Assembly (NCBI GenBank): GCA_030429625.1
Contig: JAUIFA010000003.1
Span: 44,898-108,897 of the forward strand
Length of the DNA: 64,000 nucleotides
Origin: Alphaproteobacteria bacterium
GTDB lineage: Bacteria > Pseudomonadota > Alphaproteobacteria > Rickettsiales > UBA8987
Direction of reading: 5' to 3'
Shown here: piece after piece, positions 26,364-36,137 of the stretch
Position numbering within the stretch: position 1 is the first letter of the stretch
Layout of the letters: every line of letters begins with the position of its first letter
The notes under the pieces: generated by a model
Told to the model about the DNA's origin: nothing
The model's database searches: none
What the model saw: the letters and a program-made list of their open reading frames with translations, nothing else
Program-made: the position numbers and the translations under genes

Positions 26364-28166
26364 TTAATACACACGTTTTTTGGGAGGTACAGTATCACAC
26401 TCATCAAAAGTAGTTTCCATAGTCACCTCGCGGTAATCAATCTTTACATCCGCTTTATTGTTTGCAACGGTGGCTACCGAATGTTTCATCCACTTTTCAT
26501 CGTTACGATCAGAATAATCATCCCGCGCATGTGCACCACGACTTTCCTGACGATTTAAGGCGCAGTGCATGGTAACTACCGCTTGTGGTAGCAAATTGTC
26601 CAATTCCAAAACCTCAACCAAATCGCTGTTCCAGATCAAGCCACGGTCTTTAATTGAAACATCGTCTTTAGAATTATAGACTTTATCAATTTGCTTTTTG
26701 CCTTCGGCCAATGTTTCTTCTGTACGAAAAACCGCCGCATGTTTCTGCATAATAGTTTGCATTTCACTGCGGATTTCTGACGTTGTTTTTGAGCCATTAG
26801 CATTTCGTTTAGCATCAAAGCGATCAAAAATATAATCGTCATGTCCATTAGGAAGTATTTTATGTGACGCTCCAGAAGTAATGACTTCCGCCGCCCGGAT
26901 AGCCGCAGCACGTCCAAAGACAACAAGATCCAACAATGAATTTGAGCCAAGACGGTTTGCACCATGGACAGAAACACAGGCCGCTTCACCCACAGCCATT
27001 AAGCCAGGCACAACAGTCACATTCCCATCTTTAACCTCTACCACTTCACCATGAATATTGGTGGGAATGCCGCCCATGTTATAATGTACGGTTGGCACAA
27101 CAGGAATAGGTTCTTTGGTTACGTCCACACCGGCAAACACACGGGCAGATTCCGCAATCCCCGGCAGGCGTTTATGAATCACTTCCGGATCAAGATGATC
27201 CAGGTGCAAATAGACATGGTCTTTGTTCGGGCCAACGCCTCGACCTTCATTTATCTCCACCGTCATCGCACGAGAAACAACGTCACGTGAAGCCAAATCC
27301 TTAGCGGTAGGGGCATAACGTTCCATAAAACGTTCACCTTCAGAGTTCTTCAAGAAGCCGCCTTCACCACGCACTCCTTCGGTAATCAAACATCCAGCGC
27401 CATAAATACCCGTCGGGTGGAACTGTACAAATTCAAGGTCTTGCAAAGGTAGGCCTGCACGAGCCGCCATACCACCACCGTCACCGGTGCAAGTGTGCGC
27501 AGAGGTGCAAGAAGAATAAGCGCGACCATAACCGCCTGTCGCTAAAACCACACTATGAGCACGGAAGCGGTGCAGTTCACCACTATCAAGATCCCAAGAA
27601 ATCACGCCACGGCAGATTTTCTGTCCGTTTTCCTCGTCCATAATCAAATCAATCGCGTAATGTTCAATGAAGAACTGCGCTTTTTGCTTCAGTGATTGTT
27701 GGTACAATGTGTGTAATATTGAGTGACCGGTACGATCCGCCGCCGCGCACGTGCGCACTGCCGGAGGGCCATCACCAAATTGAGTGGTCATCCCACCAAA
27801 CGGACGTTGATAAATTTTGCCTTCCGGTGTACGAGAAAATGGCACACCGTAATGTTCCAGTTCGATAATCGCCGCAGGTGCTTCTTTACACATATAGGCA
27901 ATGGCGTCTTGGTCTCCCAGCCAGTCAGAACCTTTGACCGTGTCATACATGTGCCAGCGCCAATCGTCTTCAGAAATATTCCCCAACGCAGCGCTGATCC
28001 CACCCTGAGCGGCAACAGTATGGCTACGAGTTGGGAATACTTTAGTGATACAGGCTGTGCTTAAACCCTTTTCTGCCATGCCAAGTGTCGCACGCAGACC
28101 TGCGCCACCAGCACCGATAACAATAACATCATATTCATGGTCAATAATTTTATAGTCTCTTGCCAT
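26364..28166 (-). CDS. sdhA: Succinate dehydrogenase flavoprotein subunit
   Basis: 600 residues. FAD-binding GAGGAGLRA near the N-terminus and the covalent-FAD histidine in [10 protein letters not shown]. The substrate site is in [21 protein letters not shown] (catalytic Arg), followed by [12 protein letters not shown] and the C-terminal REVTMETT region. It oxidises succinate to fumarate. I prefer the ATG at 28166, 6 bases after the sdhD stop and nine bases after AGGA. The TTG at 28172 overlaps the ribosome site. Confidence 0.97.
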   Translation of the reverse strand: MARDYKIIDHEYDVIVIGAGGAGLRATLGMAEKGLSTACITKVFPTRSHTVAAQGGISAALGNISEDDWRWHMYDTVKGSDWLGDQDAIAYMCKEAPAAIIELEHYGVPFSRTPEGKIYQRPFGGMTTQFGDGPPAVRTCAAADRTGHSILHTLYQQSLKQKAQFFIEHYAIDLIMDEENGQKICRGVISWDLDSGELHRFRAHSVVLATGGYGRAYSSCTSAHTCTGDGGGMAARAGLPLQDLEFVQFHPTGIYGAGCLITEGVRGEGGFLKNSEGERFMERYAPTAKDLASRDVVSRAMTVEINEGRGVGPNKDHVYLHLDHLDPEVIHKRLPGIAESARVFAGVDVTKEPIPVVPTVHYNMGGIPTNIHGEVVEVKDGNVTVVPGLMAVGEAACVSVHGANRLGSNSLLDLVVFGRAAAIRAAEVITSGASHKILPNGHDDYIFDRFDAKRNANGSKTTSEIRSEMQTIMQKHAAVFRTEETLAEGKKQIDKVYNSKDDVSIKDRGLIWNSDLVEVLELDNLLPQAVVTMHCALNRQESRGAHARDDYSDRNDEKWMKHSVATVANNKADVKIDYREVTMETTFDECDTVPPKKRVY

Positions 28167-28172
28167 TACCAA

Positions 28173-28562
28173 CTATCCTTTAAAAAATATACTTAACACC
28201 GCAAGAACTCCGCTGGCGGCAGCCACGATACAGAAAATTCTTGAAGCGTAGATCATCAATACTTTGCCAATTCTGCAGTGAATATAATCTTCCCACACAT
28301 TTTGCAGTCCTATGGCGGCATGATAAAACGCTGCAGAGATGAACAATGCGATAAATATTACATGCAGGGGGGTACTAAAATAGTCCACTGTATCTTCATA
28401 CGTGCCAAAGAGCACAAGCGATGAGGTGCAAAAGATAAACCATAATACCAGAGGCACCAAAAGAACCGCAAGGAAACGCTGTGCGTTGAAATGTTCACTT
28501 CCTATTCCGTTTGCGCCAAGGCCTTTTGCTTTGCCAAGAGGTGAGCGTAAAGATTTTTTCAT
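28173..28562 (-). CDS. sdhD: Succinate dehydrogenase membrane anchor subunit
   Basis: 129 residues from the ATG at 28562, which has AGAGGA six bases upstream; the longer open frame overlaps sdhC and lacks this site. Three membrane helices are evident. The HAAIGLQNVWEDYIH segment carries the heme-b ligand histidine and the quinone-site D-Y pair typical of SdhD. It lies between sdhC (19-base gap) and sdhA (6-base gap). Confidence 0.92.
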   Translation of the reverse strand: MKKSLRSPLGKAKGLGANGIGSEHFNAQRFLAVLLVPLVLWFIFCTSSLVLFGTYEDTVDYFSTPLHVIFIALFISAAFYHAAIGLQNVWEDYIHCRIGKVLMIYASRIFCIVAAASGVLAVLSIFFKG

Positions 28563-28581
28563 ATCCAATCCTCTAATTATA

Positions 28582-28986
28582 TTATATGCCAAAAATAGCG
28601 GCGGCGTAAATGGCAGCGGCAACCAAGGCAATAAGAACGATAATTACACTGCCTTTTTTGGCGGTTGAAAGCTCAAAACCAAACCCAAAATCCCAGAAAA
28701 TATGACGGATGCCGGTGAGTAAATGATACACCAATGCGGATGCCCAGCCAAAAATAAGGAACTGAACAAATATATTGCTTCTTATGGCTTCGTAATATGC
28801 AAAACTGTCTTTGCCGTTGGAAATTACAAGTAGCCAATATACCAGAAATGCGCCGCCCAAAGTTAAAAATATGCCGGTGAGGCGGTGTGTAATAGAGGTG
28901 AGTGCGGTGATAGGAAGTTTATAATGGCCAAGATGAGGTGATAAAGGTCTTTTACGAGATTCGTTAGTGTTTTTTATATCTGACAT
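28582..28986 (-). CDS. sdhC: Succinate dehydrogenase cytochrome b556 subunit
   Basis: 134 residues with three membrane helices. SITHRLTGIFL and HLLTGIRHIFWDFG are the two SdhC signatures, the second carrying the axial heme histidine. It is the first gene of the sdh operon. The start could be the ATG at 28986 or the one at 28998; the former leaves a GGA four bases upstream. The promoter should lie in the 286-base spacer shared with the divergent gene at 29273. Confidence 0.93.
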   Translation of the reverse strand: MSDIKNTNESRKRPLSPHLGHYKLPITALTSITHRLTGIFLTLGGAFLVYWLLVISNGKDSFAYYEAIRSNIFVQFLIFGWASALVYHLLTGIRHIFWDFGFGFELSTAKKGSVIIVLIALVAAAIYAAAIFGI

Positions 28987-29205
28987 AATATCCAACATCC
29001 ATATTTGATATGCGAGGCATCATAGTCATCGTGATCGTAAAATCAACTGCATAATTACGAAAAAATACAGTGAAATCCATTCCCTTGATGTTTGTGGCAA
29101 AAACGTCGCAGGGTCTGCTTGACTTTAAGCTTCTATCATGCTATAATCGCAGGGATTTCTTGAAAGTTAAACAAAATCAAAGAAAGGTTTTGAACGATTT
29201 CTTTT

Positions 29206-29227
29206 TACAACTACGAACGTAGTTGTA
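29206..29227. promoter_or_regulatory. 22-bp perfect palindrome upstream of the gene at 29273
   Basis: TACAACTACG, AA, CGTAGTTGTA forms a perfect 10-base inverted repeat with a two-base centre. It ends 45 bases before the ATG and lies in the spacer divergent to sdhC. No T-run follows on the plus strand, so an operator or leader hairpin is more likely than a terminator. Confidence 0.5.
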
Positions 29228-29272
29228 TTCGGTGTAGAACCCCCAAAAAATATGGAAAGAAAGGAGCTTCTG

Positions 29273-29719
29273 ATGAAGACTCTTATGTTTGCCCTGTTGA
29301 TGCTGTTGTCTGTTTCTGTGCAGGCTGAGGTGATTGAGATGCCGGCTGTGGATATGAGGAGCAATCTTACCGACAGCGGAGAGCAGGTGATTGTGATTGC
29401 AGTGCCTGAAGGCATTGCCTACGATCGCGAGGTTGATGAACTGACTCTTCTACCCAATGGTGTAAGAGTCAGCGGTGAGATGGTCAGCTCGGTCTGGGCA
29501 GAGGTGGACAAAGACCGCCTCATGCAATTTGCGCAGCACCAGACTGGAACCAAGTTCTACATGACTGGTTGGGCCTTGGTGATCGTCTTTCTAGTTTCTG
29601 CTCTTATAGGGGTTGCAGGCTTTATTTGGGGTCTGTTGGCTGTAAGAAAAGTCCAGGAAGAACGCCGAGATCAGTGGATAAAAGAGCATGGTATTCCTCC
29701 TGTTGATGTCCACTGCTAG
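29273..29719 (+). CDS. Small exported single-pass membrane protein, unknown
   Basis: 148 residues from the ATG at 29273, which has a strong AAAGGAG six bases upstream. A signal peptide covers about residues 1-18 (SVSVQA). An extracytoplasmic section of about 85 residues follows, then a hydrophobic helix near residues 100-122 (WALVIVFLVSALIGVAGFIWG) and a charged tail with VRKVQEERRDQW. No family recognised. By eye it uses more G and C than its neighbours. It forms a one-gene unit with its own palindrome upstream and a strong terminator downstream, and resembles in layout the genes at 31077 and 36793. Confidence 0.7.
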   Translation: MKTLMFALLMLLSVSVQAEVIEMPAVDMRSNLTDSGEQVIVIAVPEGIAYDREVDELTLLPNGVRVSGEMVSSVWAEVDKDRLMQFAQHQTGTKFYMTGWALVIVFLVSALIGVAGFIWGLLAVRKVQEERRDQWIKEHGIPPVDVHC

Positions 29720-29733
29720 CCATTTCCGCTACA

Positions 29734-29771
29734 GAAAAGCCCCCCACATTCGTGTGCGGGGCTTTCTTTTT
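29734..29771 (+). terminator. Strong bidirectional terminator
   Basis: GAAAAGCCCCCCACA (29734-29748), loop TTCG, TGTGCGGGGCTTTC (29753-29766), then a T-run. The UUCG loop and GC-rich stem make it a textbook intrinsic terminator for the gene at 29273. The A-rich left flank lets it also serve asd on the minus strand. Confidence 0.9.
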
Positions 29772-29773
29772 GT

Positions 29774-30790
29774 TTAAAAGCCGTGATTTTTGATCAGTTC
29801 TTCAGCAATCTGGATAGCATTGAGCGCAGCACCTTTACGCATATTATCCGAAACGCACCAGAAATTAAGCCCGTTTTTTACCGAACTGTCTTTGCGCAGA
29901 CGAGAAACATAAGTTCCGTCATCGCCAACGCATTCAGGAGGGGTCATATAACCACCGTCTTCACGGCGATCAAACACCATCACACCTTCAGCTTTACTCA
30001 AAGCCTCATAGGCCTGTTTTTCAGTAATTGGGTTTTCAAATTCCACATTCACGGACTCAGCATGACCCACAAAAACCGGTACACGTACACAAGTGGCCGA
30101 AACCTCAATGTTTGGATCAAGAATTTTTTGAGTTTCCACCCGCATTTTCCATTCTTCCTTAGTATTGCCGTCTTTCATAAATACATCTATTTGGGGAATG
30201 ACGTTAAAGGCAATGCGTTTAGGGAAAATCTGAGGCTCTTGCATCTCATTGACATAGACGGCCTTAGTCTGGCTATAGAGCTCATCCATGGCCTCTTTAC
30301 CGCTACCAGAAACAGATTGGTAAGTTGACACAACAACTCTTTTTATTTTTGCTAAGTCATGCAAGGGCTTTAACGCTACCAACATTTGAATAGTCGAGCA
30401 ATTAGGATTGGCAATAATATTATGTTTTTTATAATCTTTCAGCGCGTGGGCATTAACCTCAGGTACTACCAGAGGAATATCTTCCTGCATACGGAAATGG
30501 GAAGTATTGTCAATGACCAAACATCCGGCTTTTGCCGCCTTTGGTGCATAGACTTTTGACACACTTGCTCCAGGGGAGAAGAAGGCGACATCCACACCGG
30601 AAAAATCAAACTCGGCAAGATTTTGAACTTTTAATGTCCGTGTGTCACCAAAGCTCACCTCTTTGCCTGCAGATCTTTCTGAAGCAACAGCGTATATCTC
30701 TCCCACAGGAAAGTTACGCTCATCAAGGATGTTAAGCATTTCACGGCCCACATTACCAGTGGCACCCACCACAGCAACATTATAGTTCAT
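29774..30790 (-). CDS. asd: Aspartate-semialdehyde dehydrogenase
   Basis: 338 residues from the ATG at 30790 (GGAG upstream). Makes aspartate semialdehyde from aspartyl phosphate, the branch point to lysine/diaminopimelate, methionine and threonine. The NADP motif GATGNVGREML is at the N-terminus. The active-site cysteine is in NPNCSTIQM and the catalytic histidine is in VFVGHAESVNVE. thrC, another gene of the same pathway, lies about 1 kb away on the same strand, with the gene at 31077 between them on the other strand. Confidence 0.95.
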   Translation of the reverse strand: MNYNVAVVGATGNVGREMLNILDERNFPVGEIYAVASERSAGKEVSFGDTRTLKVQNLAEFDFSGVDVAFFSPGASVSKVYAPKAAKAGCLVIDNTSHFRMQEDIPLVVPEVNAHALKDYKKHNIIANPNCSTIQMLVALKPLHDLAKIKRVVVSTYQSVSGSGKEAMDELYSQTKAVYVNEMQEPQIFPKRIAFNVIPQIDVFMKDGNTKEEWKMRVETQKILDPNIEVSATCVRVPVFVGHAESVNVEFENPITEKQAYEALSKAEGVMVFDRREDGGYMTPPECVGDDGTYVSRLRKDSSVKNGLNFWCVSDNMRKGAALNAIQIAEELIKNHGF

Positions 30791-30972
30791 GTCTGTCTCC
30801 ATTTCGTTGTTGCGCGCATCATAGTAATAGATTCTAAAAAAGCAAGAAAAGCCTTGGTGGAATTGATAAAAAATTGCTTACACAAGCTAGGCTAACACGC
30901 ATATGCTTGCATATTTACCATTACGGGTATAAGGTTGGGGTGTAAATTCTAAATTCTTGATAGAGAATCCAA

Positions 30973-31006
30973 TTTTCTTTCAGGAGCTTAGTAGAGTGAA
31001 AGAAAA
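30973..31006 (+). promoter_or_regulatory. Leader inverted repeat before the gene at 31077
   Basis: TTTTCTTTCA (30973-30982) and TGAAAGAAAA (30997-31006) are exact inverted copies with a 14-base loop. They are followed by a purine-rich leader up to the AAGGAG ribosome site of the next gene. Probably an mRNA leader hairpin; the surrounding spacer (30791-31076) otherwise holds only divergent promoter sequence. Confidence 0.4.
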
Positions 31007-31076
31007 CAAATTCACTATAGAAAGAGAAAGAAAAGAAAGATAAGGCAAAAATGTAGACAAACGGAAGGAGTCTGTC

Positions 31077-31694
31077 ATGGATGCTTTTATTGGGCTGTTC
31101 GCTATTCTGTTTCTTTGGGTTGTTGTGGCTGTAGGGTACCTCATAAAGGCATCGGATTGGATTTCGATGTTTTTCATGGTGCTTCTCATTTTCGGGGTTA
31201 TTCGAGGAAGTGGACTGTGGAAGGTCATCTTTGGTGCTTTTATACTGTTCTACCCATTTTCATGGGTGATGGCAGCGGCAACGTCACATCCCGAGATAAC
31301 CTACCTGATACTGCTTGCAGCGATGGTATGGTTTTTCTTCATCGGGAAAGATGTTCTGATGGCCTTTTCCTTGACAGTCGTGTGGTCGGTCCTGTCAGGG
31401 GTAGCACTACTTCTAACGAGATGGGGGCTACTAACGAAGGACAGTGCAATTCCAGATCGTCGTCCGCTCTTCATGATGGGAGAGCTATTTGGGAAGTACT
31501 CAGAAGGCTTCCCTGACACAATGGCAGTCATCGCATGGTTTACAGTACCGTGGATGATCTTCCTCCTTGTGTCACTGGCTTTCCTTTCCACTATGTTGTG
31601 GAAAAGGATAAGCTCCTGGAAGGCAAAAACAGGGAAAATCACCACAGGGGAGAGCGTGGAAACTATCTCTCCTCCGGAAAACTTCCGAAGTTAG
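31077..31694 (+). CDS. Multi-pass membrane protein, unknown
   Basis: 205 residues behind a GGAAGGAG ribosome site. About six hydrophobic helices span nearly the whole length, then a short charged tail. No family motif or catalytic residue was recognised. It is a solitary gene on the plus strand between asd and thrC on the minus strand, with a leader inverted repeat and a strong terminator. Its layout parallels the genes at 29273 and 36793, which raises the possibility of a common origin, although the three proteins do not obviously resemble each other. Confidence 0.65.
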   Translation: MDAFIGLFAILFLWVVVAVGYLIKASDWISMFFMVLLIFGVIRGSGLWKVIFGAFILFYPFSWVMAAATSHPEITYLILLAAMVWFFFIGKDVLMAFSLTVVWSVLSGVALLLTRWGLLTKDSAIPDRRPLFMMGELFGKYSEGFPDTMAVIAWFTVPWMIFLLVSLAFLSTMLWKRISSWKAKTGKITTGESVETISPPENFRS

Positions 31695-31710
31695 GGAATC
31701 TTTTCAATCT

Positions 31711-31745
31711 AAAGAGGTCGCATCAGCGACCTCTTTTCCTTTTTT
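31711..31745 (+). terminator. Intrinsic terminator, bidirectional
   Basis: AAAGAGGTCGC (31711-31721), loop ATCA, GCGACCTCTTT (31726-31736), followed by TCC and six T. It ends the gene at 31077. The T-run overlaps the thrC stop codon, and the A-rich left flank can serve thrC on the other strand. Confidence 0.9.
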
Positions 31746-33132
31746 ACCAATAAGATTTGGAGATGTAAGATTTAACATCTTCTACATTATTGTCAATTTT
31801 GATGTATTTTTCCTCTCTGTCAAAGAGATCAGAAAGATGTTCTGGCAATTCAGGATGAATACCAGTGACTTCTTCGACCACATCAGGGAATTTTGCCGGG
31901 TGAGCGGTTGCAAGTACCACAATCATATTGTCTCCCTCATCAAACTGCCGGGCAGCGTAGATGGCTGTGGCGGTATGTGGATCAACCAGATAGTCATTCT
32001 CATTATAGACTTCTGCAATAATTTTCTTTGTTTCCATATCATCACATGACGCACTGGAAAAGATTTTTTGTGATTCTTGTAAGATATCGTCTGACACTTT
32101 CAACGACCCTGATTGCTTAAATTCTTTCATTAATTCTGCAATAGCTTTTCCGTCTTGTTTGTAAAGGTCAAAAAGCAGCCGTTCAAAATTGCTGGAAATT
32201 TGAATGTCCATACTTGGAGAAAGGGAGGGGGTGACACCTTTCTTGCTATAGTCATTTGAAGTAAAAAATCGGTTTAAAATGTCGTTCTTATTTGTTGCCA
32301 CAATTAGCTTTTTAATAGGAAGCCCCATCTTCTTTGCCATATATCCGGCGTATATGTCACCAAAATTGCCTGTTGGTACAGCAAAAGAAACCGGTTCATC
32401 GACCCCATTTAATCGAAAAACAGCATAGAAATAATACACAATCTGCGCCATAATGCGTGCCCAGTTGATAGAATTAACCGCTGCCAGCGGGCGATTATCA
32501 ATAAATTTAGGTGACTGGAAAAGCTCTTTAATAATGGTTTGACAATCATCAAAATTCCCATCAATAGCAATGTTATGAATGTTTTTATCCAGAATAGTGG
32601 TCATTTGTTTGCGTTGTACGTCACTGACTTTACCGTAGGGATGTAGCATAAATAGGTCGACATGTTTACAGCCCTGACAGCCATAAATAGCTGCCGATCC
32701 TGTGTCGCCAGAAGTTGCCCCAACAATGGCAACTTTTTGCTCGCGTTTGTTAAGCACATATTCAAGCAAATTGCCTAAAAATTGTAACGCGATGTCCTTA
32801 AATGCCAAAGTCGGGCCATGGAAAAGTTCAAGCACAACTTCCCCGTTCCCTAACATTTGTATTGGCGTAATTTGTTCAGAACGAAAGGTGCTATAGCTTC
32901 TATCAATAATGTCTTTAATATCCTTTCGGGGAATCTCTCCGCCGATGAAAGGTGACATAATTTCTAGAGCAAGATCCTGATAGGACAGGGTAGCAAGATA
33001 AGACAATTGTTCTTTAGGAAAAGTCGGGATAGTGTCAGGCACATACAGGCCACCATCGCTAGCCAGACCAGTGATAACGACATCTTCAAAATTCAATATG
33101 GGTGCGTCACCGCGCGTGCTGATATATCTCAT
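31744..33132 (-). CDS. thrC: Threonine synthase
   Basis: 462 residues, the long (E. coli/yeast-like) class of threonine synthase. Converts O-phosphohomoserine to threonine with pyridoxal phosphate. HGPTLAFKDIALQF contains the cofactor lysine. VGATSGDTGSAAI and FAVPTGNFGDIYAGY are the phosphate-cradle and substrate loops. The start at 33132 (MRYISTRG) matches the family. M32 carboxypeptidase lies 17 bases upstream, probably in one transcript. Confidence 0.95.
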   Translation of the reverse strand: MRYISTRGDAPILNFEDVVITGLASDGGLYVPDTIPTFPKEQLSYLATLSYQDLALEIMSPFIGGEIPRKDIKDIIDRSYSTFRSEQITPIQMLGNGEVVLELFHGPTLAFKDIALQFLGNLLEYVLNKREQKVAIVGATSGDTGSAAIYGCQGCKHVDLFMLHPYGKVSDVQRKQMTTILDKNIHNIAIDGNFDDCQTIIKELFQSPKFIDNRPLAAVNSINWARIMAQIVYYFYAVFRLNGVDEPVSFAVPTGNFGDIYAGYMAKKMGLPIKKLIVATNKNDILNRFFTSNDYSKKGVTPSLSPSMDIQISSNFERLLFDLYKQDGKAIAELMKEFKQSGSLKVSDDILQESQKIFSSASCDDMETKKIIAEVYNENDYLVDPHTATAIYAARQFDEGDNMIVVLATAHPAKFPDVVEEVTGIHPELPEHLSDLFDREEKYIKIDNNVEDVKSYISKSYW

Positions 33133-33149
33133 AATGTATTAAATGAACC

Positions 33150-34628
33150 CTACAAATACCGTGATTTTAAATGCTCTTTATAAATGTCTACGTCAAGTGA
33201 ATTTCCAGTGACTTCAGATAATAATTCATTTGCGCTTAATTTACTACCTTTTGAATGAATTTTTTCGCGCAACCAGCCCAACAGCGCAGAAAAGTCACCT
33301 TCTTGAATTAATTGTGGAATTTGCGGATTGTCTAACTTCGCTTGATGGTAGAATTGGGCGGCATGCATTGCACCCAATGTGTAGGTAGGAAAATAGCCGA
33401 ACGAGCCATCCGTCCAGTGAATATCTTGCATGCAGCCATGATTATAATCCGGTACGTCAATGCCCAGAAATTCCTTAATCATAGCATTCCATTTTTCAGG
33501 AATGTCTTTGATCTGCATGGTGCCGTCTATGAGTTGTTTCTCAAGCTCGTATCGAATCATCACATGCGCCGGATAGGTGACCTCATCCGCGTCTACGCGA
33601 ATAAAGCCTGCCTCAACATGGTTATAGATAGAAATCAGGTCATTACTGCTAACATCTTGTCCAAAAGTTTTTGCAATGATAGGAGTGGCATAGGTAAGGA
33701 ATTCTTTACTGCGACAGACTTGCATCTCGATGAGTAGGGATTGGCTTTCATGGATGCTCATGCCCAGCGCGTTGCCCACCGGTTGCCCGCGATAGTCTTT
33801 GGGCAAGCCTTGCTCATAAAGCGCATGACCGCTTTCATGCAAAATCCCCATCAAGGAGGAGGTAAAATCTTGTTCGTCATAGCGTGTGGTGATGCGTACA
33901 TCGTCGGCCACCCCGCCGCAAAAGGGGTGATGCGAGATATCCAGCCGTCCATGGTCAAAATCAAAACCCAGCGCACGCATAAAGAACACGCCCAGATCTT
34001 TCTGTTTATCAATAGGAAAGGGCGGTTTTAGTGTATAAATTGCAGGGCGTGACTGTTGTTTTTCCAACACTTGGCGGATAAAATTAGGCAGGAACGCATG
34101 CAGTTGGGAAAAGATAACATCAATTTCCTCAGACTTCCTTCCCGCATCAAACTGATCAAGCAAGGCATCGTATTTTGAACAGCCAAAGGCTTCTGCCTTC
34201 GCCGCCGCTGACTCTCTTACCAGACCGAGAACTTTTTGTTGCAAAGGTTCGTAACTGGCAAAATCGTTAGCGGCACGGGCAGATCGCCATACCGCTTCGC
34301 ATTTAGAGCCGGCTTTGGATAAAGCCTCCACCAGCCTTGTTTCCACCGCACTGGCATGTTTATAACGATGTTCCATAAGTGCAAGATTGGGCTTTTGCCA
34401 TTTGTCAAGGTTTGCAATTTCTTCTTTGGCTTGTATCAGTAAATCGTTTGTTTCTTTAGCAATAAGCTTTTTATGGCTGATGGTGCTTAACGTTGCTATT
34501 TGGTCAGAGCGAGCTTCGGCTCCACCTTTAGGCATCACTGCGGCGCTGTCCCAATAGAGCATACCAATCGCGCCCTCAATATCCCCAATTTCCTTAAATA
34601 ATGATTCTAGCTTTTTATATGCGGACAT
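33150..34628 (-). CDS. M32-family (Taq-type) metallocarboxypeptidase
   Basis: 492 residues, the family length. The zinc-binding HESGH lies in GILHESGHALYEQGLP, followed by IHESQSLLIEMQVCRS with the third ligand. It also shows the M32 signatures HPFCGGVADDVRITTRY and IRVDADEVTYPAHVMIRYE. These cytoplasmic enzymes trim C-terminal residues of peptides. GGAAA precedes the ATG. It is upstream of thrC and divergent from tldD. Confidence 0.93.
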   Translation of the reverse strand: MSAYKKLESLFKEIGDIEGAIGMLYWDSAAVMPKGGAEARSDQIATLSTISHKKLIAKETNDLLIQAKEEIANLDKWQKPNLALMEHRYKHASAVETRLVEALSKAGSKCEAVWRSARAANDFASYEPLQQKVLGLVRESAAAKAEAFGCSKYDALLDQFDAGRKSEEIDVIFSQLHAFLPNFIRQVLEKQQSRPAIYTLKPPFPIDKQKDLGVFFMRALGFDFDHGRLDISHHPFCGGVADDVRITTRYDEQDFTSSLMGILHESGHALYEQGLPKDYRGQPVGNALGMSIHESQSLLIEMQVCRSKEFLTYATPIIAKTFGQDVSSNDLISIYNHVEAGFIRVDADEVTYPAHVMIRYELEKQLIDGTMQIKDIPEKWNAMIKEFLGIDVPDYNHGCMQDIHWTDGSFGYFPTYTLGAMHAAQFYHQAKLDNPQIPQLIQEGDFSALLGWLREKIHSKGSKLSANELLSEVTGNSLDVDIYKEHLKSRYL

Positions 34629-34695
34629 AGCTTTCCATTTACCAAATAATATGAAATAATGTAATCTTATTCTTCCTAAGAGGTTTTACAAAATA

Positions 34696-36135
34696 ATGAC
34701 GCTAATTACAAACAGAGATGATATTTTTTTCACAAATTCTGATTTGGATGAGAAAAAGATTGCAGGCCTTGTTGAGCATTCTCTTGATGGGATGGACGAT
34801 GGCGAGCTGTATCTGGAATATTGTCAATCGGAAAGTCTGGTCTATGACGATGGGACGTTGCGTTCTTCAAGCTTTGATACGTCACACGGCTTCGGGCTGC
34901 GCTCGGTTATCGGGGATACTACCGGCTATGCTTACGCGTCTGAAATTAACGAAGCAGCGATCAAACGGGCAGGCGAAACCGTCCAAGCGGTCAAGTCCGG
35001 TCATAACGGGGTGGAAAACCTCACGCCAAAGGGAGAATCATCGGCAAAACCGCTTTATACTGATATTAATCCTTTACATGAAGTATCATTTAATAACAAA
35101 TTGAAATTGTTAGAGAATATTGATTCGTATGTAAGGTCAAAAGACTCAAGAGTGAAACAAGTCTCAGTGTCTCTGGCGGGCAATTGGCAGGTGGTTAAAA
35201 TCGTCAATAATCAGGGTGGTAATGTCTCGGACATACGTCCGCTAGTGCGATTGAATGTGAGTGTGGTGGTTGAAGAAAATGGCCGCATGGAAAGTGGTAG
35301 TTTTGGCGGCGGTGGGCGCATGGCCTATGAGGGTTACATCGAAGAAGGCAACTGGCAGCGTTTTGCCAATCTTGCGTTGGAAAAAGCGTTAACAAATTTA
35401 CGTTCTGTGCCGGTGAAGGCGGGGCAGATGGACGTGGTATTAGCACCGGGTTGGCCGGGGATTATTCTGCACGAGGCAGTGGGTCACTCTCTGGAAGGGG
35501 ATTGCAACCGCAAAGGTACGTCCACATTCAGTGGGATGATAGGGCAGCGTATTGCCGCCAAAGGGGTGACGGTGGTTGACGATGGGACGATTGCCAATCG
35601 CCGTGGCTCGCTGACGGTGGACGATGAGGGAACGCCGACGAAATGCACCACGCTCATTGAGGACGGGATTCTGGTCGGTTACATGCATGACCGTCTGAGC
35701 GCGCGCATTATGGGGCAGGAACTTACCGGCAACGGGCGCAGGGAAAGCTACGAATATCAACCGCTTCCGCGCATGACCAACACCTACATGCTCAATGGCG
35801 ACAAACAGCCAGATGAGATTATTGCATCGGTCAAAGACGGCTTATATTGTGTGAGTTTTGGCGGCGGGCAGGTCGATACGACGTCGGGCAAGTTTGTGTT
35901 CTCGGCTTCGGAGGCCTATCGTATTGTAGACGGGAAGATTGCCGAGCCGGTCAAGGGCGCAACGTTGATCGGCTCTGGGCCGGAATCGCTGAAGAATATT
36001 TCCATGATTGGTAACGATATGGCACTGGATGAGGGGATTGGAACGTGCGGCAAAGACGGGCAGGGTGTGCCGGTGGGCGTGGGTCAGCCAACGATTAGGA
36101 TCAATAACATCACCGTTGGCGGTACGGAAGTCTGA
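34696..36135 (+). CDS. tldD: TldD metalloprotease subunit
   Basis: 479 residues, close to E. coli TldD. TldD with TldE/PmbA forms a cytoplasmic metalloprotease that processes peptides such as microcin B17 precursor and CcdA. The zinc motif HEAVGH is in ILHEAVGHSLEGD, and the C-terminal GTCGKDGQGVPVGVGQPT is typical. No tldE is adjacent. AAGAGG lies 12 bases before the ATG. A dispersed repeat starts three bases after its stop. Confidence 0.94.
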   Translation: MTLITNRDDIFFTNSDLDEKKIAGLVEHSLDGMDDGELYLEYCQSESLVYDDGTLRSSSFDTSHGFGLRSVIGDTTGYAYASEINEAAIKRAGETVQAVKSGHNGVENLTPKGESSAKPLYTDINPLHEVSFNNKLKLLENIDSYVRSKDSRVKQVSVSLAGNWQVVKIVNNQGGNVSDIRPLVRLNVSVVVEENGRMESGSFGGGGRMAYEGYIEEGNWQRFANLALEKALTNLRSVPVKAGQMDVVLAPGWPGIILHEAVGHSLEGDCNRKGTSTFSGMIGQRIAAKGVTVVDDGTIANRRGSLTVDDEGTPTKCTTLIEDGILVGYMHDRLSARIMGQELTGNGRRESYEYQPLPRMTNTYMLNGDKQPDEIIASVKDGLYCVSFGGGQVDTTSGKFVFSASEAYRIVDGKIAEPVKGATLIGSGPESLKNISMIGNDMALDEGIGTCGKDGQGVPVGVGQPTIRINNITVGGTEV

Positions 36136-36137
36136 TT

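Noticed and set aside
29028..29205. tRNA or small RNA gene upstream of the gene at 29273
   Set aside because: No cloverleaf or conserved small-RNA sequence could be recognised; only promoter-like AT-rich sequence.
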